64,000 bases of DNA from Brachynemurus nebulosus (taxonomy: Eukaryota; Arthropoda; Insecta; Neuroptera; Myrmeleontidae), in the NCBI GenBank assembly GCA_035578155.1, contig JAPWDM010000005.1:41678365-41742364 (forward strand), written 5' to 3'. Every line of letters starts with the position of its first letter. The first letter of the stretch is position 1. Position numbers and translations under genes: made by a program. Of the stretch, positions 52,531 to 64,000 are shown in pieces. Below the pieces are notes generated by a model. That model was given only the letters and a program-made list of their open reading frames with translations. It was not told where the DNA came from and ran no database searches.

Positions 52531-53539
52531 ATCACGAATTGTACGTTTTACATTGATTGTTTGACTTGATTTTGTTTTCAAGTATATTCATGAAATATTT
52601 CTGTTGGTTTTACTGATGACAGGTTCGAATTAACGGTAAAATAAGAACAATAAAATAGAATGTCGGTTTTTTGTTGTATATAAAAAAACTTTTTAATACG
52701 ATTATAAAATTCTCTTTATGAGATCAATTTTTCGCTTATTACTAGTTAAATTTGCCAATGAAAACTTTCCTTTCATTGTTAGCATGTTTACCTAAAAATT
52801 TGCCCTAACCAAGAACGGAAATAGAAGCTTATCATGCAAGGGACAACAACAAATATAAGGAAATATATATTTACCTATGGATAAAAACAATAATATTTTA
52901 TAGTAGCTGAAACCCGCAGTTCCACTAGCGTAAAATTATTTGAATTATGGGTTAAATTATTTTCAAATCATATATTCCGAAACTGTAAAATATCAATTAT
53001 TTATAGAGCTTGATTAGGCTCGTCAAACCAGTCTAAAATAACCATCTTCATATTTCAATAGGATCGCATTTTATGCACCGTATGAAAATACTTTTACCAA
53101 TAATAGTAAGTAGAATTTCTATTTTGGACCCTTCTTGAGGCACTAAGGCCTTAGAAGAGCATTTTAACCTCATTTTCATCTTTTTCGAAAACCTTAATAG
53201 TGTTTAAACAAAATCTTATCAAGATTCGTCTAGCCGTTTATTTTGAGCCTTTTTGGGGCTTTAGAGTCCCGCGAAACAATTTTAACCTTTTAAATGTAAC
53301 CTATAGGAGAACCGACGGTGTTACCTATCTACCAGTAAAACAGTTTTTGAAACGGTTGGGAAATTCTCGAGACTACCTCAGTCGTAAGCACCGACAAAGT
53401 TCCTTACCTAACTATATATTAGGCTAATTATATTAGGCAAAAAATTGTATTAAGCCAAGTCATTTGCAAGAATTCAAATTTTATCTGAGTTGCATTTCAT
53501 AGAAAAACAAAGAACTGTAATTGTTCTATCAAATAATTA
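52531..53539. other. AT-rich stretch, no gene seen
   Basis: The frame at 53200-53427 (75 codons) has no recognisable domain; nothing else is supported. Confidence 0.35.
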
Positions 53540-54148
<609 letters not shown>

Positions 54149-57100
54149 AAAGAACTACATTAGCTTAAATAATATTATTTAAATCGACGAGACTATTTTA
54201 ATTTCAAAACTCGGCCCTTTGACTACAAGGACGACTGAATTTATTAAACTCCCTTTGTTTATTTTTTTTTTTTTTTTAAACCCATTTAGTATCATTTTAA
54301 CAAGTCTTTAATTGGCTGGCTGATCGTCCCTTTAAGAAAATTCTACCAGATAAATAGCAAACAAACCTGGATTTCTCGGAATTCTTTGTTCAATTTTCTT
54401 GATTACATTAGTGTAAAATATCATTTAATTATTTATGAAATTTCTTAGAAACTCCTTTATCTCATCATATTGTGGCATTTTCCGAAACCTGCCTTCTTAG
54501 AGCAAGAATTTTAATATTATTAAGTATTTATGAATAATTTTTATTTCAAGTACCATCAAACAAACTTACGTCTCAATTCAAAAAATAAAATAAATCCAAT
54601 TAGAAGGGAAGGTTGTCGGCCTTAAACACGCACAAACACACCACCGTGTCCCAATTGAAACATAATTATATCAAATAAAATTAGGTGTTTCAATCATCTT
54701 ATTCTCAACGGTTTTACAATAAATAAATAATTTACAAAAAAAGTACCTTCAATTATATCAAGAGGATGTAACTGATCGTTAATTATCGAGAGAATTCGAC
54801 AATGAATTGCTAATGGTCGGGAAAGCGAGAGAAAGAAGATTATTTGTTGTTGCGAAATATGTAAATTTTTTAACAGTTCATTTTGGAGAGCACTTCAATA
54901 ACGTTTTGTAAAAATTAAATTGCCACCTCTTCTTGTCTTTATGATGTCATCGTATTCAAATAACACATACTTTTTGAGGTTAATTATAGGTTTTTGTTCA
55001 GAGCGTCAAACTGAAATTACGGAAATAATGTTTGCGATTACGATTACGGTTATAGAGTATTGGTTATTTTCGTATTTGATTCCAACCTTTCGTTTCAAGT
55101 AAATATTACAATTTCTTTGGAATTGCAAATAATAGGTAGGTACATTATTTATTTTACGAAAATTATATTTGTGAATTGAAAGAACAAGTGGATGAAGGTG
55201 TTTTGTGACATTTTCATAGCTTTACAGTAGAAGCATCTTAAGGTTTTTATTTTCATATGCTTCCTACGCAATAACACATCTTTATTACTGAATTCTTAGA
55301 AAACCATTGGACATTATAAAACCAGATTTTAACACATGATACCTCGGCATAAAATATTCTAGATTTTATAACATATAACTTTTTGAAAAATAACACTTTC
55401 ATCCAGTGTTTTCGGAAACCAGTTTACAAAAGATAATGGAGTTGTTTTATATAATTTTGTCCACTTTTGACGATAGTGTAATGAATACTTTCAAAAATTC
55501 ATTTTCTCATCGATGAAAACACCTAATACTTGGTTCTGAGTATCCAATATGCCTGTACCTAGTTTTCTGTTTCTTTTTCTTTTTGTGATTTTTATAATAA
55601 CTATAATTTAAGATTATAATATGTCTTAATAGTCATCTATTAAATTCAAGATAAGATTATATATCTAATTTTGCTTCACTTAACGTCAGATCATTTTTAG
55701 ATGATTTGACGTATATTTCCCAAAGCAACTTTCTGTTATTCTGAATAAATTTTGCTGCTACATTATTCATAGCCACATTTATTTTAACATTTTGAAAACA
55801 TTTTACTAATTGTATTGCTATCGATGAAAAGCCATAGAATTATTTACCATACAAATAGTTTATCCATGTAGCGTAATGTTTAGATGCATAATTAATGAAA
55901 TATGTATGTATGTACAGACGTTACCTCTAGGCTGATACTAACGAGAATAACGTTACCTCTAGGCTGCGAATAGGGAAACGAAAACGAAAAACGAGATAAT
56001 TCGTCATATGGATAAAGTAAGCATGCTGACATACTCAAGCTTAGGATAAGTATTGGATCTAAATCTCAAAAAATCTAGCCTGCCTCCAGTGGCAAGCTAT
56101 TTTTCCCCTTCGTTATAAAATTTAATTCCTTACTAATATTATAGGACCAAGTGTTGTATGAATATGTTTATGTTTATAAACAGTTTATTAAATTTGTGGC
56201 AACAATGAAAGCAGTAACAATTTTTTTAATGTTTTTTCACAGATAAGTACACAACTAATTAACACAAGAAATAGCAAACTAATAATACTGAGATATACTG
56301 AAATATACTCGAATTTATATAAACTGAAAATAATTCATTCAATAAGAATGCACGTAAGTTTATGTATCAGACACGCTCGTAATATAGCTGTCTCTTACAA
56401 GATCTACTTTTGGCAAAAGTATTGGTAAAAGTATTGGCAAAAGATTGGCAAAAATACAAAAAGGATACCAAACAATAACGAACAAAACGATTTTGTGATT
56501 GTCTTATTTATTACCAAACCAGAGCCCCGGTAGCCTGCTAGCCAGCTTAGCTGTTACCACCCAGTACGTAGTCTAAAACTGAACGAGAGATTGGATTTAT
56601 GCCCGGCATTATTAATATTAATGTGTATCCTATTCCTTGCAGTATAATTATTTTTGCCAATATATACATATTTAGCATACCATTGACTGTTAAAATGTTT
56701 CATACAAACACAAAGATTGGCAATGTTTATCTTCCCAATGCAATTGTTGTCCAGCGTTATAAATACATATTACAGTTATCCATATTTATAATTTATAATC
56801 ATATGTGTATTTCTCAACCAATTTATAAATAATAATGAGATATTTATACGGCTTATCGAGATATTTGTTTAACTGTCAATCATTTATAACGGAAAATTGT
56901 CTGTTTTAACTTATCACACAGCATGATTGGGGTTACAGTTGGTTTCTAACTAACCAATTCAAGTAATATCTAGTAATTATATCGATTTTAATTGCCAACG
57001 ATCGATCACATCACTTCAGGAGCTAAGTATTTTATTACATCAATTTATGGAATCGAACATTGTTCATTTTTTTGGGAAAAGGAGTCAATTCTAAAATTAT

Positions 57101-57270
57101 TCAAATTACCGTATAGGTACGTTTTGAGTTAACCATTCACTCATGTCGCTTAGGTACAAAGTTGATACTAAAATTTTTAGAATTCTAAAGTAGAACCTTG
57201 GAAATTTCTATAATTTCGTCCGTAAACGAATCCGTTCATCACCGCCCTCCCTAATTCTTATATTTTTTCA
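54149..57270. other. AT-rich stretch, no gene seen
   Basis: Two short direct repeats were noted: AACGTTACCTCTAGGCTG variants near 55918 and 55950, and GGCAAAAGTATTGG variants near 56412. No coding sequence or element end was recognised. Confidence 0.35.
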
Positions 57271-58319
57271 ATAGGGTACTTGACTGACGTTACAAAATAT
57301 TTTAAAAGCATTATTTTTCCATATCAGTTAAGTGATTTTTTTATTTTCGACAAATTCTGTAAAAAATCATCAAAAAAAAAACCTACAATTTTAAATGAGA
57401 AAAAGGCGGCAAAAGTACCTACCTCACTATAGCGACGTCACAGTTTGAAGCAACTAAACGTCAATGTGAATATTTATAACCTCAAAACTTTGATTATATT
57501 CATAAAATGTCAAAGAAAAAGCAAGTATTTATTAGAATTCTAGCCGATCATTATCACTATATATATAAGCTAATATAAATATTCAAAAGAATAGTATATT
57601 GTGCAATAAGTGCGGGAAATTATCGATTGCCCACGAAAGCGAAGTTGAGCGCACGAACGTAGTGAGTGCGCTAATTCGCTTGAGTGAGGCAATCGACAAT
57701 CCCGCACGAGTTGCACATTCTATTTTTTATTACGAATTTCACATACTTTTTTCTATTATTATCACTATTTTTGACATTTTTATTACTTTTAAAAATAATA
57801 TTTTTAATTGTTCGTCTTTTTTTCTGAATTAATTATCGTTTAAATTACTTTGTTGGTGGTTTCTATAGAAATAATTATGAAATATTTATTAAATGAAAAA
57901 TTAAGAGGCGACTTTGCGTGCTTTGATTAAATTTTGCGTGTTTTATTGTCAATTTAGTGGAAAGTTACTTTCCACACGCAAAAAAGTATCCGGGAACAAA
58001 CAGCTATTTTGCGTACAGAAATGTGTGCGCCAAGTTAGTTCCTTTCCCGCCTGAGTAATAAAAAACACATTTTCACCTCACTGATGAAAATTATCAAAAT
58101 CGACATATCTAGCTACAAAATGTTACGTCATATTTAAGAAATAACGCGTTTTCACTAATTTGAATATTGGTTGAAAAATGGCGATTTTCAAAATAAAATT
58201 TCTAAACAGTTATCAATTTTTTTATGTTTCATTATTAAAATTGGACATTTATATAATGATAATGCATAGAATTATTTAACATTTCGCACAAATGTTAAAT
58301 ACAGTCAAGTACCGTATTA
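57271..58319 (-). mobile_element. Family B TIR element, copy 2 (inverted, with an internal palindromic segment)
   Basis: Ends ATAGGGTACTTGACTGACG and CAGTCAAGTACCGTATTA. It is the inverse of copy 1 in both outer thirds, but the middle (about 57590-58070) is unrelated to copy 1 and contains the strong hairpin at 57600-57719. This is either an insertion or a different subtype. Confidence 0.6.
57600..57719. repeat. 120-bp near-perfect hairpin inside family B copy 2
   Basis: GTGCAATAAGTGCGGG pairs with CCCGCACGAGTTGCAC, ATTATCGATTGCC with GGCAATCGACAAT, and AAAGCGAAGTTGAGCGCAC with GTGCGCTAATTCGCTTGAG. The loop is short (GAACGTAGTGA region). It is GC-richer than its surroundings. It may be a hairpin MITE end or a structural element. 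Confidence 0.7.
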
Positions 58320-58833
58320 CGAACATGACAATGGACGCTTTACTATGCTACAAGTGAAGATCTTAGATTGTACAGCAAAAAAATATTTCTATTAGTTTCT
58401 TAAGATACTTTTCCATACCGGAAAGTTGGAATGGAATTTTTTTTCTTCTAAAAAAAAAATAAATGGTAAGAAAACTACTTAAATATGGCCTATATTAATG
58501 TGTAGGTATTCAATATGCATTTAACGAATTGTTTAATTTAAAAAAATAATAAATTGGTTTTTGAACTGGATTAGTACAAAACGTGCCTTGTACAACCAGT
58601 TTATGGTGTCAACATAATTTTGTACGTACTTAGTTAAGCATTTGAGCATCCAATAAAAAGATTAACAATATAACATATTTGTCACATCCTAAAAGTAAGA
58701 GGTTTCAAAAGTTACTTCTAATAATATACGTATAATTGTGTCAAGAGCTATTTACATTTTTATGTGTTATCTATCAACTTGCCAAAGCCACCATGTGAAC
58801 TGCTGATTGATTAGTGATTAGGATTACTATGTA

Positions 58834-59326
58834 TACAGGGTGTAAAATATATAAATCTCGCTATGAGAACAGATGGGTAGATCTCACTCACTCACGTAAT
58901 TAATATTTGCCAATAAATTTGAACTAAAGCTATTTTTTAACAGAAAAAATTTGATACTAAATATGGGTAAAAAAAGCGGTCCTTAACAATTTTTTTTTAA
59001 TCCGGCTCTGACCATCTCATGTTTGTAAGATAAGTTTTCTGCTTTTGTAAAAAAAATCTATAAAACACGTTTACGACCTAAACATGTTGACAAAATTTTA
59101 TTGAATTTTAGTCAAGAAAATTATTTTGCACCTTTGATATTAAGAAGGTATTCATACATAATTTAGTCAGGGCTGTACTTAGAAAAAATTGGAAACATCA
59201 TGTAGCCAGTTAATTTGCGATTTTCTCAAACTGGTAATTCCGAAAAAATCCCTGTGGTCTTAGTATCTGCAGGGTACTATGAATCACTCCTCGAAAAAAC
59301 GAGAGTTATTTGTTTTACACCCTGTA
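58834..59326. mobile_element. Mariner-type MITE, TATACAGGGTGTAAAA ends
   Basis: CAGGGTGTAAAA at 58836 and its inverse TTTTACACCCTG ending at 59324, each bounded by TA (within TATA). ACAGGGTGT ends with TA duplication are typical of insect mariner-type MITEs. The 489-bp interior is non-coding. Confidence 0.7.
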
Positions 59327-62300
59327 TATGTTAAAAATTTTTTTTTAATTACAGTGAATTACATTTAAACTGATCACAGTTATATCAGCTCCCTGGTTTA
59401 TAGCAAAGTACAAATTATGTACAGTTAGAATTTTCATCTACGTAGGTACATAATAATTTGATAAATTCACCCACTCAAAATAACCTTAACCTGCAGCCCC
59501 GGGGCCCGGGTTTGAGAAGAGATCCCGTAGCTGTCGATAGGGAACCCGAGAAAAAGTTAATTTGAATACCTTGTTTTTGTTCTTTCCACGATCCTGGGAA
59601 GAGACACCATTCATTTTTGGTTAGAGATTAAAAACTAAAGTTTATTGATAAGCTTTTATTTTAATTACATTTATGATTTGACCGATTGGTAGATAGAAAA
59701 GTCTCTTCGACGTCGTTATAACGGAAATCCACTGTAATCAATTTTTAAACTGTAAATATCCGTGTTTATTGATTTTTTTGGTAAATTATTTTTAATCTTC
59801 GTAAACAAATATTTTTTTTTAACATTACAAACGCTTGTGACGTAACTTGTAATGTAAACAAACATTAGAGGGTAGATTAGATAACAATTAACTAAAGACA
59901 GCCGATTCATAAAATATGTGACACTAAAATATTATCACCTTTTATCTAAATATGATGTCAAAATTACGTAATTATTAAAACATGGACAGTGAAATTAAAA
60001 AGAAGGTTAAAAAAATAATCACAATAGAAATCTTTCATTATTATCCCATATTTTTACGAAATTATAAAAAGACATGAACCTACAATACCTTTTAAAATCT
60101 TTTTGTAAACTTCTTTTCCTGGAAATATACTTGAAATCTTTTTAAAAATGCGCCTTCACTGAATAAAACAAAAGATACTTTATTTTCTTTTAAATTACAT
60201 AATTAAGCAACACAAAAGAAACCACAAAAACGGAAGAAAAGGGGAGAAGATGGAACAGGTAGTGCGGCATGTACATACAAAATCAACTTCGTTATTAAAA
60301 ATAATTCATCACAAAAAACATGTAAAAGAGACTTCAAAAAATTCTATCGATCGTCTCACTCCACAAGCAGCTAATTGAGTTGTACACGTTATGTGTCAAC
60401 CTAATGGAGAAAATAACCAAAAAAAGAATATCTATTTGTCATAAGAAAATGGTTTCACATTTGTTTTTCCTTTAGTCTCTTGTTACTCGAATGTAGACAG
60501 AATATTCAAAAGACAATTATTATTGATATAGTCGAAGTTATTGAGATAAATTCTTATTGATTTTTTTCCATTTTGGTTTATGCCTGTTTCCGCACTGTAT
60601 TATAATATGTCTTTTAAAAACAAATTATTTTTACCCACTTATTGCATATAATTCAACCGTTGTTCTTAATCATACAATTTAGACTAGCAATGTTAAAAGG
60701 TGGTTTCGTCGATGGCGGAGTCGATGTCGGAGATCGGTCACGGATTTTCGCAAAAAAAAGTTGGAATCGAAGGTGACAGAATCAAAATGTAAAGTTAGTA
60801 GTGGAGAAGTTGTTGAGTCCGTTGGACTTCTTAGGCATGGAGTTGCAAGTCATTAGTGAGAAAACGGTGAAGAGTGACTTTTCCTGTGCACGATGGCCAA
60901 TCGACGTTCCTGAACTCACTTTTACGAATAGCCGTGATGTGTGCTCTGAACGAATTGAACGACCTCTACGAACTCGTGTCGTGTGTTTCACATCACTACC
61001 CGAACCAATACTAGTTTTCGAGTTTTTTTATTATTCCCTTACAGTAGATGGATTAGAAGCCTTATTTCGATGGAATATTGGACGCAATTTACAAATAAAG
61101 CCAATTAAACTTTCTCCGTTTTGATAATGATGTTTAACAATCAGGACGCATTGTCCTATCCTGTAATGCTCCATATTTATTTTCTAGCTCTAATCTGGCT
61201 CCTTTCCATCTGTCATGTCATAATCATCTGATATAATAACTGCGAAACTGATGCGCAATTCAAATATTGCGCTCTCATTGAAACACTCTTTATAATCAGT
61301 TTTGAACGTACTAAGTTACCAAATTAAAATATTTTATTATACAATAATCGGGATGATAGTAAACGGCTAAATCCACAACTCCGATAAACCTCCGTTTTAA
61401 TAGATGGAAACCGTAGTCGGAGTCAGTGGTAAAAGTGGAATCGGAAGTTCCAACCTTCTCGAGTTGGAATTGAAGCCCTTTAACCTAGTTGTCGTTTAAA
61501 TGATGCCAACCACAGAATATTCAGAAACAAACTTCGTATCTCTACACTACCTTTCTCAATGTGGACAATAGCTTACGTCACAAATGACCTAATTTCCCAC
61601 CACTGCAAACGCACGACATGTTACAACATAAATTTCGTATCAATGTATGCGTGTGATGTACGGTTGTATTTGTACCAACATTACCTACATTCTGTCCGTG
61701 AAGAGAGACGACTGCAGTGTATATGTATGTCAGTGAAGGGTACATGCATATTACTTACTATACATGTATTCGCTTATTGTTGAAACTGGTTGATAACAAC
61801 TGATCTGAACACGGCTACAGTTGCTGTGTGACTGACACACTTAAGCGGTATCGAACCACTCACTGGCATACTGCTATCCACAATATTTTACAAACACGCT
61901 TAGGGCTTGATGCCAATAGTACAATGAAACCGATCTAAGTCAAATCTCTTGCAATGTTTTGGAAATTTTTGTTACAAAGTTTGAAAATGTATTTCTAGGT
62001 AATATAAATTCGGAAAATCGTTTCGATTACGTAAAAATTAAAAAAAAAAATAGTAATGTACTTGCAAAATCACCATATTGGTTAAAACCTACAAAGTGTT
62101 GGTGGTAATTAGTATTAATTTTATTCCACTTTAACATCAAAGTTATGCTTCTTAAAAAATTATTTTTGTTTCGATAAAAATAATAAAAGTTCAGACCAAC
62201 TATTTCCAAAGTTATAAATTTGCCGAAAATGAATCATTAGTTTTTCTAAATTCCAAAAACTGATAACATTTTCATATTGAAACTTGAACATGATTATATT

Positions 62301-62954
62301 TTCTTAACTACTATATGTCAGCAAGGTACCGTCTTCAATGTATTAGCTAAATTGAGTAAGACAGGTGTAAAGATTTTCAACTTCCGGATTTTCTAACCTG
62401 TCAAAAAATTAAACGAAAGCTAAACAGATTGATGATATCACCTAGAGTCACACTTGTCCTGTTATATTCATGCTTGAATTCATTTTTTTTTTTAATTTTA
62501 GATAAAACTCAGTATATTTCAAATTTTTCCATTTAATAAAAATAATATTGACGTAAAAATTTTTAGCAAACCACATTAAAAAGAAAAACAGAAAGAGAAA
62601 AATTTCGAGATATTATATTTGTGTACACTATTTAACAAATTTAGTTGCGTAACAATATGGCTTCTAGTTTTTAATTTTTCCCATTTCCATATAAGAACGA
62701 ATCACAAATTTTCTTTATGTAGCCCCTACCATCTCCACCCACCACACACAAACACCGACATTCACTTGCCACTTCTTCTGCGCTCGAAGCCGCGGTAAGC
62801 CACAAAGGAAAACCAACGACACACTACAAACTATTCTTTTTTACTTAAACAATTTCATCAGCCCTCGCTCAAAGCTTTAAGAATTTCCTGGGTCATAAAG
62901 AAGGTAAAATAATACCTAATAAAATGGAACACACCTAAAGCAACCTAAGAAATT
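59327..62954. other. Stretch without a recognised gene
   Basis: 59495-59600 is GC-rich (CCCCGGGGCCCGGGTTTGAG) and resembles part of the element at 31950-32020. Around 60705-60780 and 61420-61470 GGAGTCGG/GGAATCGG-type words recur, a low-complexity repeat. A 107-codon frame at 60801-61124 (+) between these repeats has no recognisable domain and is opposed by a 69-codon frame, so I do not call it a gene. Confidence 0.35.
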
Positions 62955-63412
62955 TAGTGATGAGCAAATGCAAGACCAATACCAAAACTTGGCAGTCTTG
63001 GTCTTGGTCTTGCTAAAGCAGTTTGAATCTTGGTCTTGGTCTTGGTCTTGCAAAGTGCAGTCTTGGTCTTGGTCTTGGTCTTGCAAAGTGCAGTCTTGGT
63101 CTTGGTCTTGGTCTCGGTATTGCTAAAAAATCTAGCACTTTCTTGAATTTTTTTATTAGCGAATTTTTTCCTTCTAAAATCAGAATTTTCTCTGTTTACG
63201 GTATTAATTATACTTTCAAACTATTTAAATAGTTTAGCCTTGCTTTTTTCTTGCTTTTGTCTTGGTCTTGCTCACTTGAGTCTTGACATTGGTCTTGCAG
63301 CCATACTTATAGTCTTGGTCTTGGTCTTGCTCTTGGTATACATAGTCTTGATCTTGGTCTTGCAAAAAAAATGCAAGACCAAGACAAGACTAATTTTGCA
63401 CATCATTACTAA
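62955..63412. mobile_element. TIR element filled with TCTTGG repeats
   Basis: TTAGTGATGAGCAAATGCAA at 62955 and the inverse-like TTTTGCACATCATTACTAAG near 63412 are imperfect inverted ends, each followed inward by CAAGACCAAGAC-type words. The interior holds many TCTTGGTCTTGG units (63005-63125 and 63240-63365) separated by a unique segment. The Leu/Gly-repeat frames across it are by-products of the 6-bp unit. Confidence 0.55.
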
Positions 63413-64000
63413 GAATATAATTTAATACAAACTAGCCATTATTGCACATTTCAAGCATAAAATCCGTCTGCAAGTATACATTCTAAAAAAACCTTCTTCA
63501 TTGACTATTTAGTAGAATTGAATTATTTAATGTTCTTTTTCCTCTTGCGCGCTTTTTGCCCTGCGCCTTGAAACATCTGCTCCACTTACTCCATTCTGGT
63601 TATGCCATTGCGCAAATATGAAATCGTTTTCAAAAATTATCAAACATCAAAATTGCCCACTTAGCTTTATTTACCACTCAAACATTCGTATTTTTTTTAT
63701 TTTATCTTAACAAGATCATACAAAATAATTTGTTTTTTTTTTTATTTTTCTCAATTACATTCAAGCTATATTTCTCATCTCCTTTTACTCTATTGACGTA
63801 ACACAAAAAGAACACATATCTATGTACATATATAATGATAATGTAATGGTAAAATGATGATAAAAAATAACAAATGATAAACACAACGTGACAATTGACA
63901 ATCAATTTTAAATATAAGTAATCATAATAACAGTAACTGATGCTCTAATAACAGTAACAATAAATAACAATTGACATGCAAAAAATAATGTTATTTCATT
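63413..64000. other. AT-rich stretch to the window end, no gene seen
   Basis: Contains short TAACAGTAAC-type repeats near 63928-63970; nothing coding is supported. Confidence 0.35.

Noticed and set aside
60801..61124. A 107-codon frame as a host gene
   Set aside because: It lies between GGAGTCGG-type low-complexity repeats, has a competing frame on the other strand, and shows no recognisable domain or splice structure.

Overview
This is a gene-poor, strongly AT-rich eukaryotic window. It contains long (TA)n tracts, many short non-autonomous DNA transposons (MITEs), tRNA-derived repeats and degraded transposase fragments. The repeat types (piggyBac-, hAT-, pogo/mariner- and Polinton-like ends) and the TATA/TCAGT/DPE-type core promoters suggest an arthropod, probably an insect. 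The species cannot be named from the sequence. I see no convincing conserved host gene. Most long open frames lie in repeats.

Left part (1-18837). Positions 1-5106 hold a repeat built from an L unit of about 1.19 kb and an S unit of about 0.52 kb, arranged L-S-L then S'-L'-S', so two long arms face each other. Next come AT-rich unique sequence and several MITEs: 7481-7950; 12232-12604, with an 8-bp hAT-type duplication; and possibly 13882-14720. The first copies of a dispersed family ('family A') also lie here. Its ends read GTCGCAGCATC and GGAAATTCGCTA, and full copies carry an internal (TA)n tract.

Centre (18838-29452). This is the most striking locus. A degraded pogo/Tigger-like element with TA duplications was invaded by a 9,646-bp element at 19584-29229. 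The invader has a 6-bp target duplication (AGCGGC), ends reading AG...CT, and nearly identical inverted arms of 3,833 and 3,855 bp around a 1,958-bp unique core. Such ends and a 6-bp duplication fit Polinton/Maverick-type integration, but no polymerase, integrase, ATPase, protease or capsid gene is visible. Each arm carries a gene starting with a FLDIQG motif (with a +1 frameshift), a small basic protein gene and an array of about 28 units of 21 bp. Most units contain the AP-1/bZIP consensus TGAGTCA. The core carries a C2H2 zinc-finger/acidic-tail protein (+) and a CX2C...CX2C protein (-), which converge. Each is fired from a TATA element at the inner tip of an arm, directly downstream of the AP-1 array. 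The arms thus act as duplicated promoter/enhancer cassettes, and the array sits between divergent genes on both sides.

Right part (29453-64000). Further TIR elements lie at 30740-31689, 31734-32834 and 35626-36892; the last has a broken zinc-binding protein gene. A piggyBac-like pair of ends brackets 39199-43233. Inside it are family A copies and a hAT-like element carrying three tRNA-Thr-like units in a palindrome. Further family A copies follow, one with an exact 120-bp tandem array (45740-46385). The rest comprises a pogo-like element (49476-50866), an inverted pair of 1-kb elements ('family B', 51531-52530 and 57271-58319), a TATA-flanked mariner-type MITE (58836-59324) and a TCTTGG-repeat element (62955-63412).
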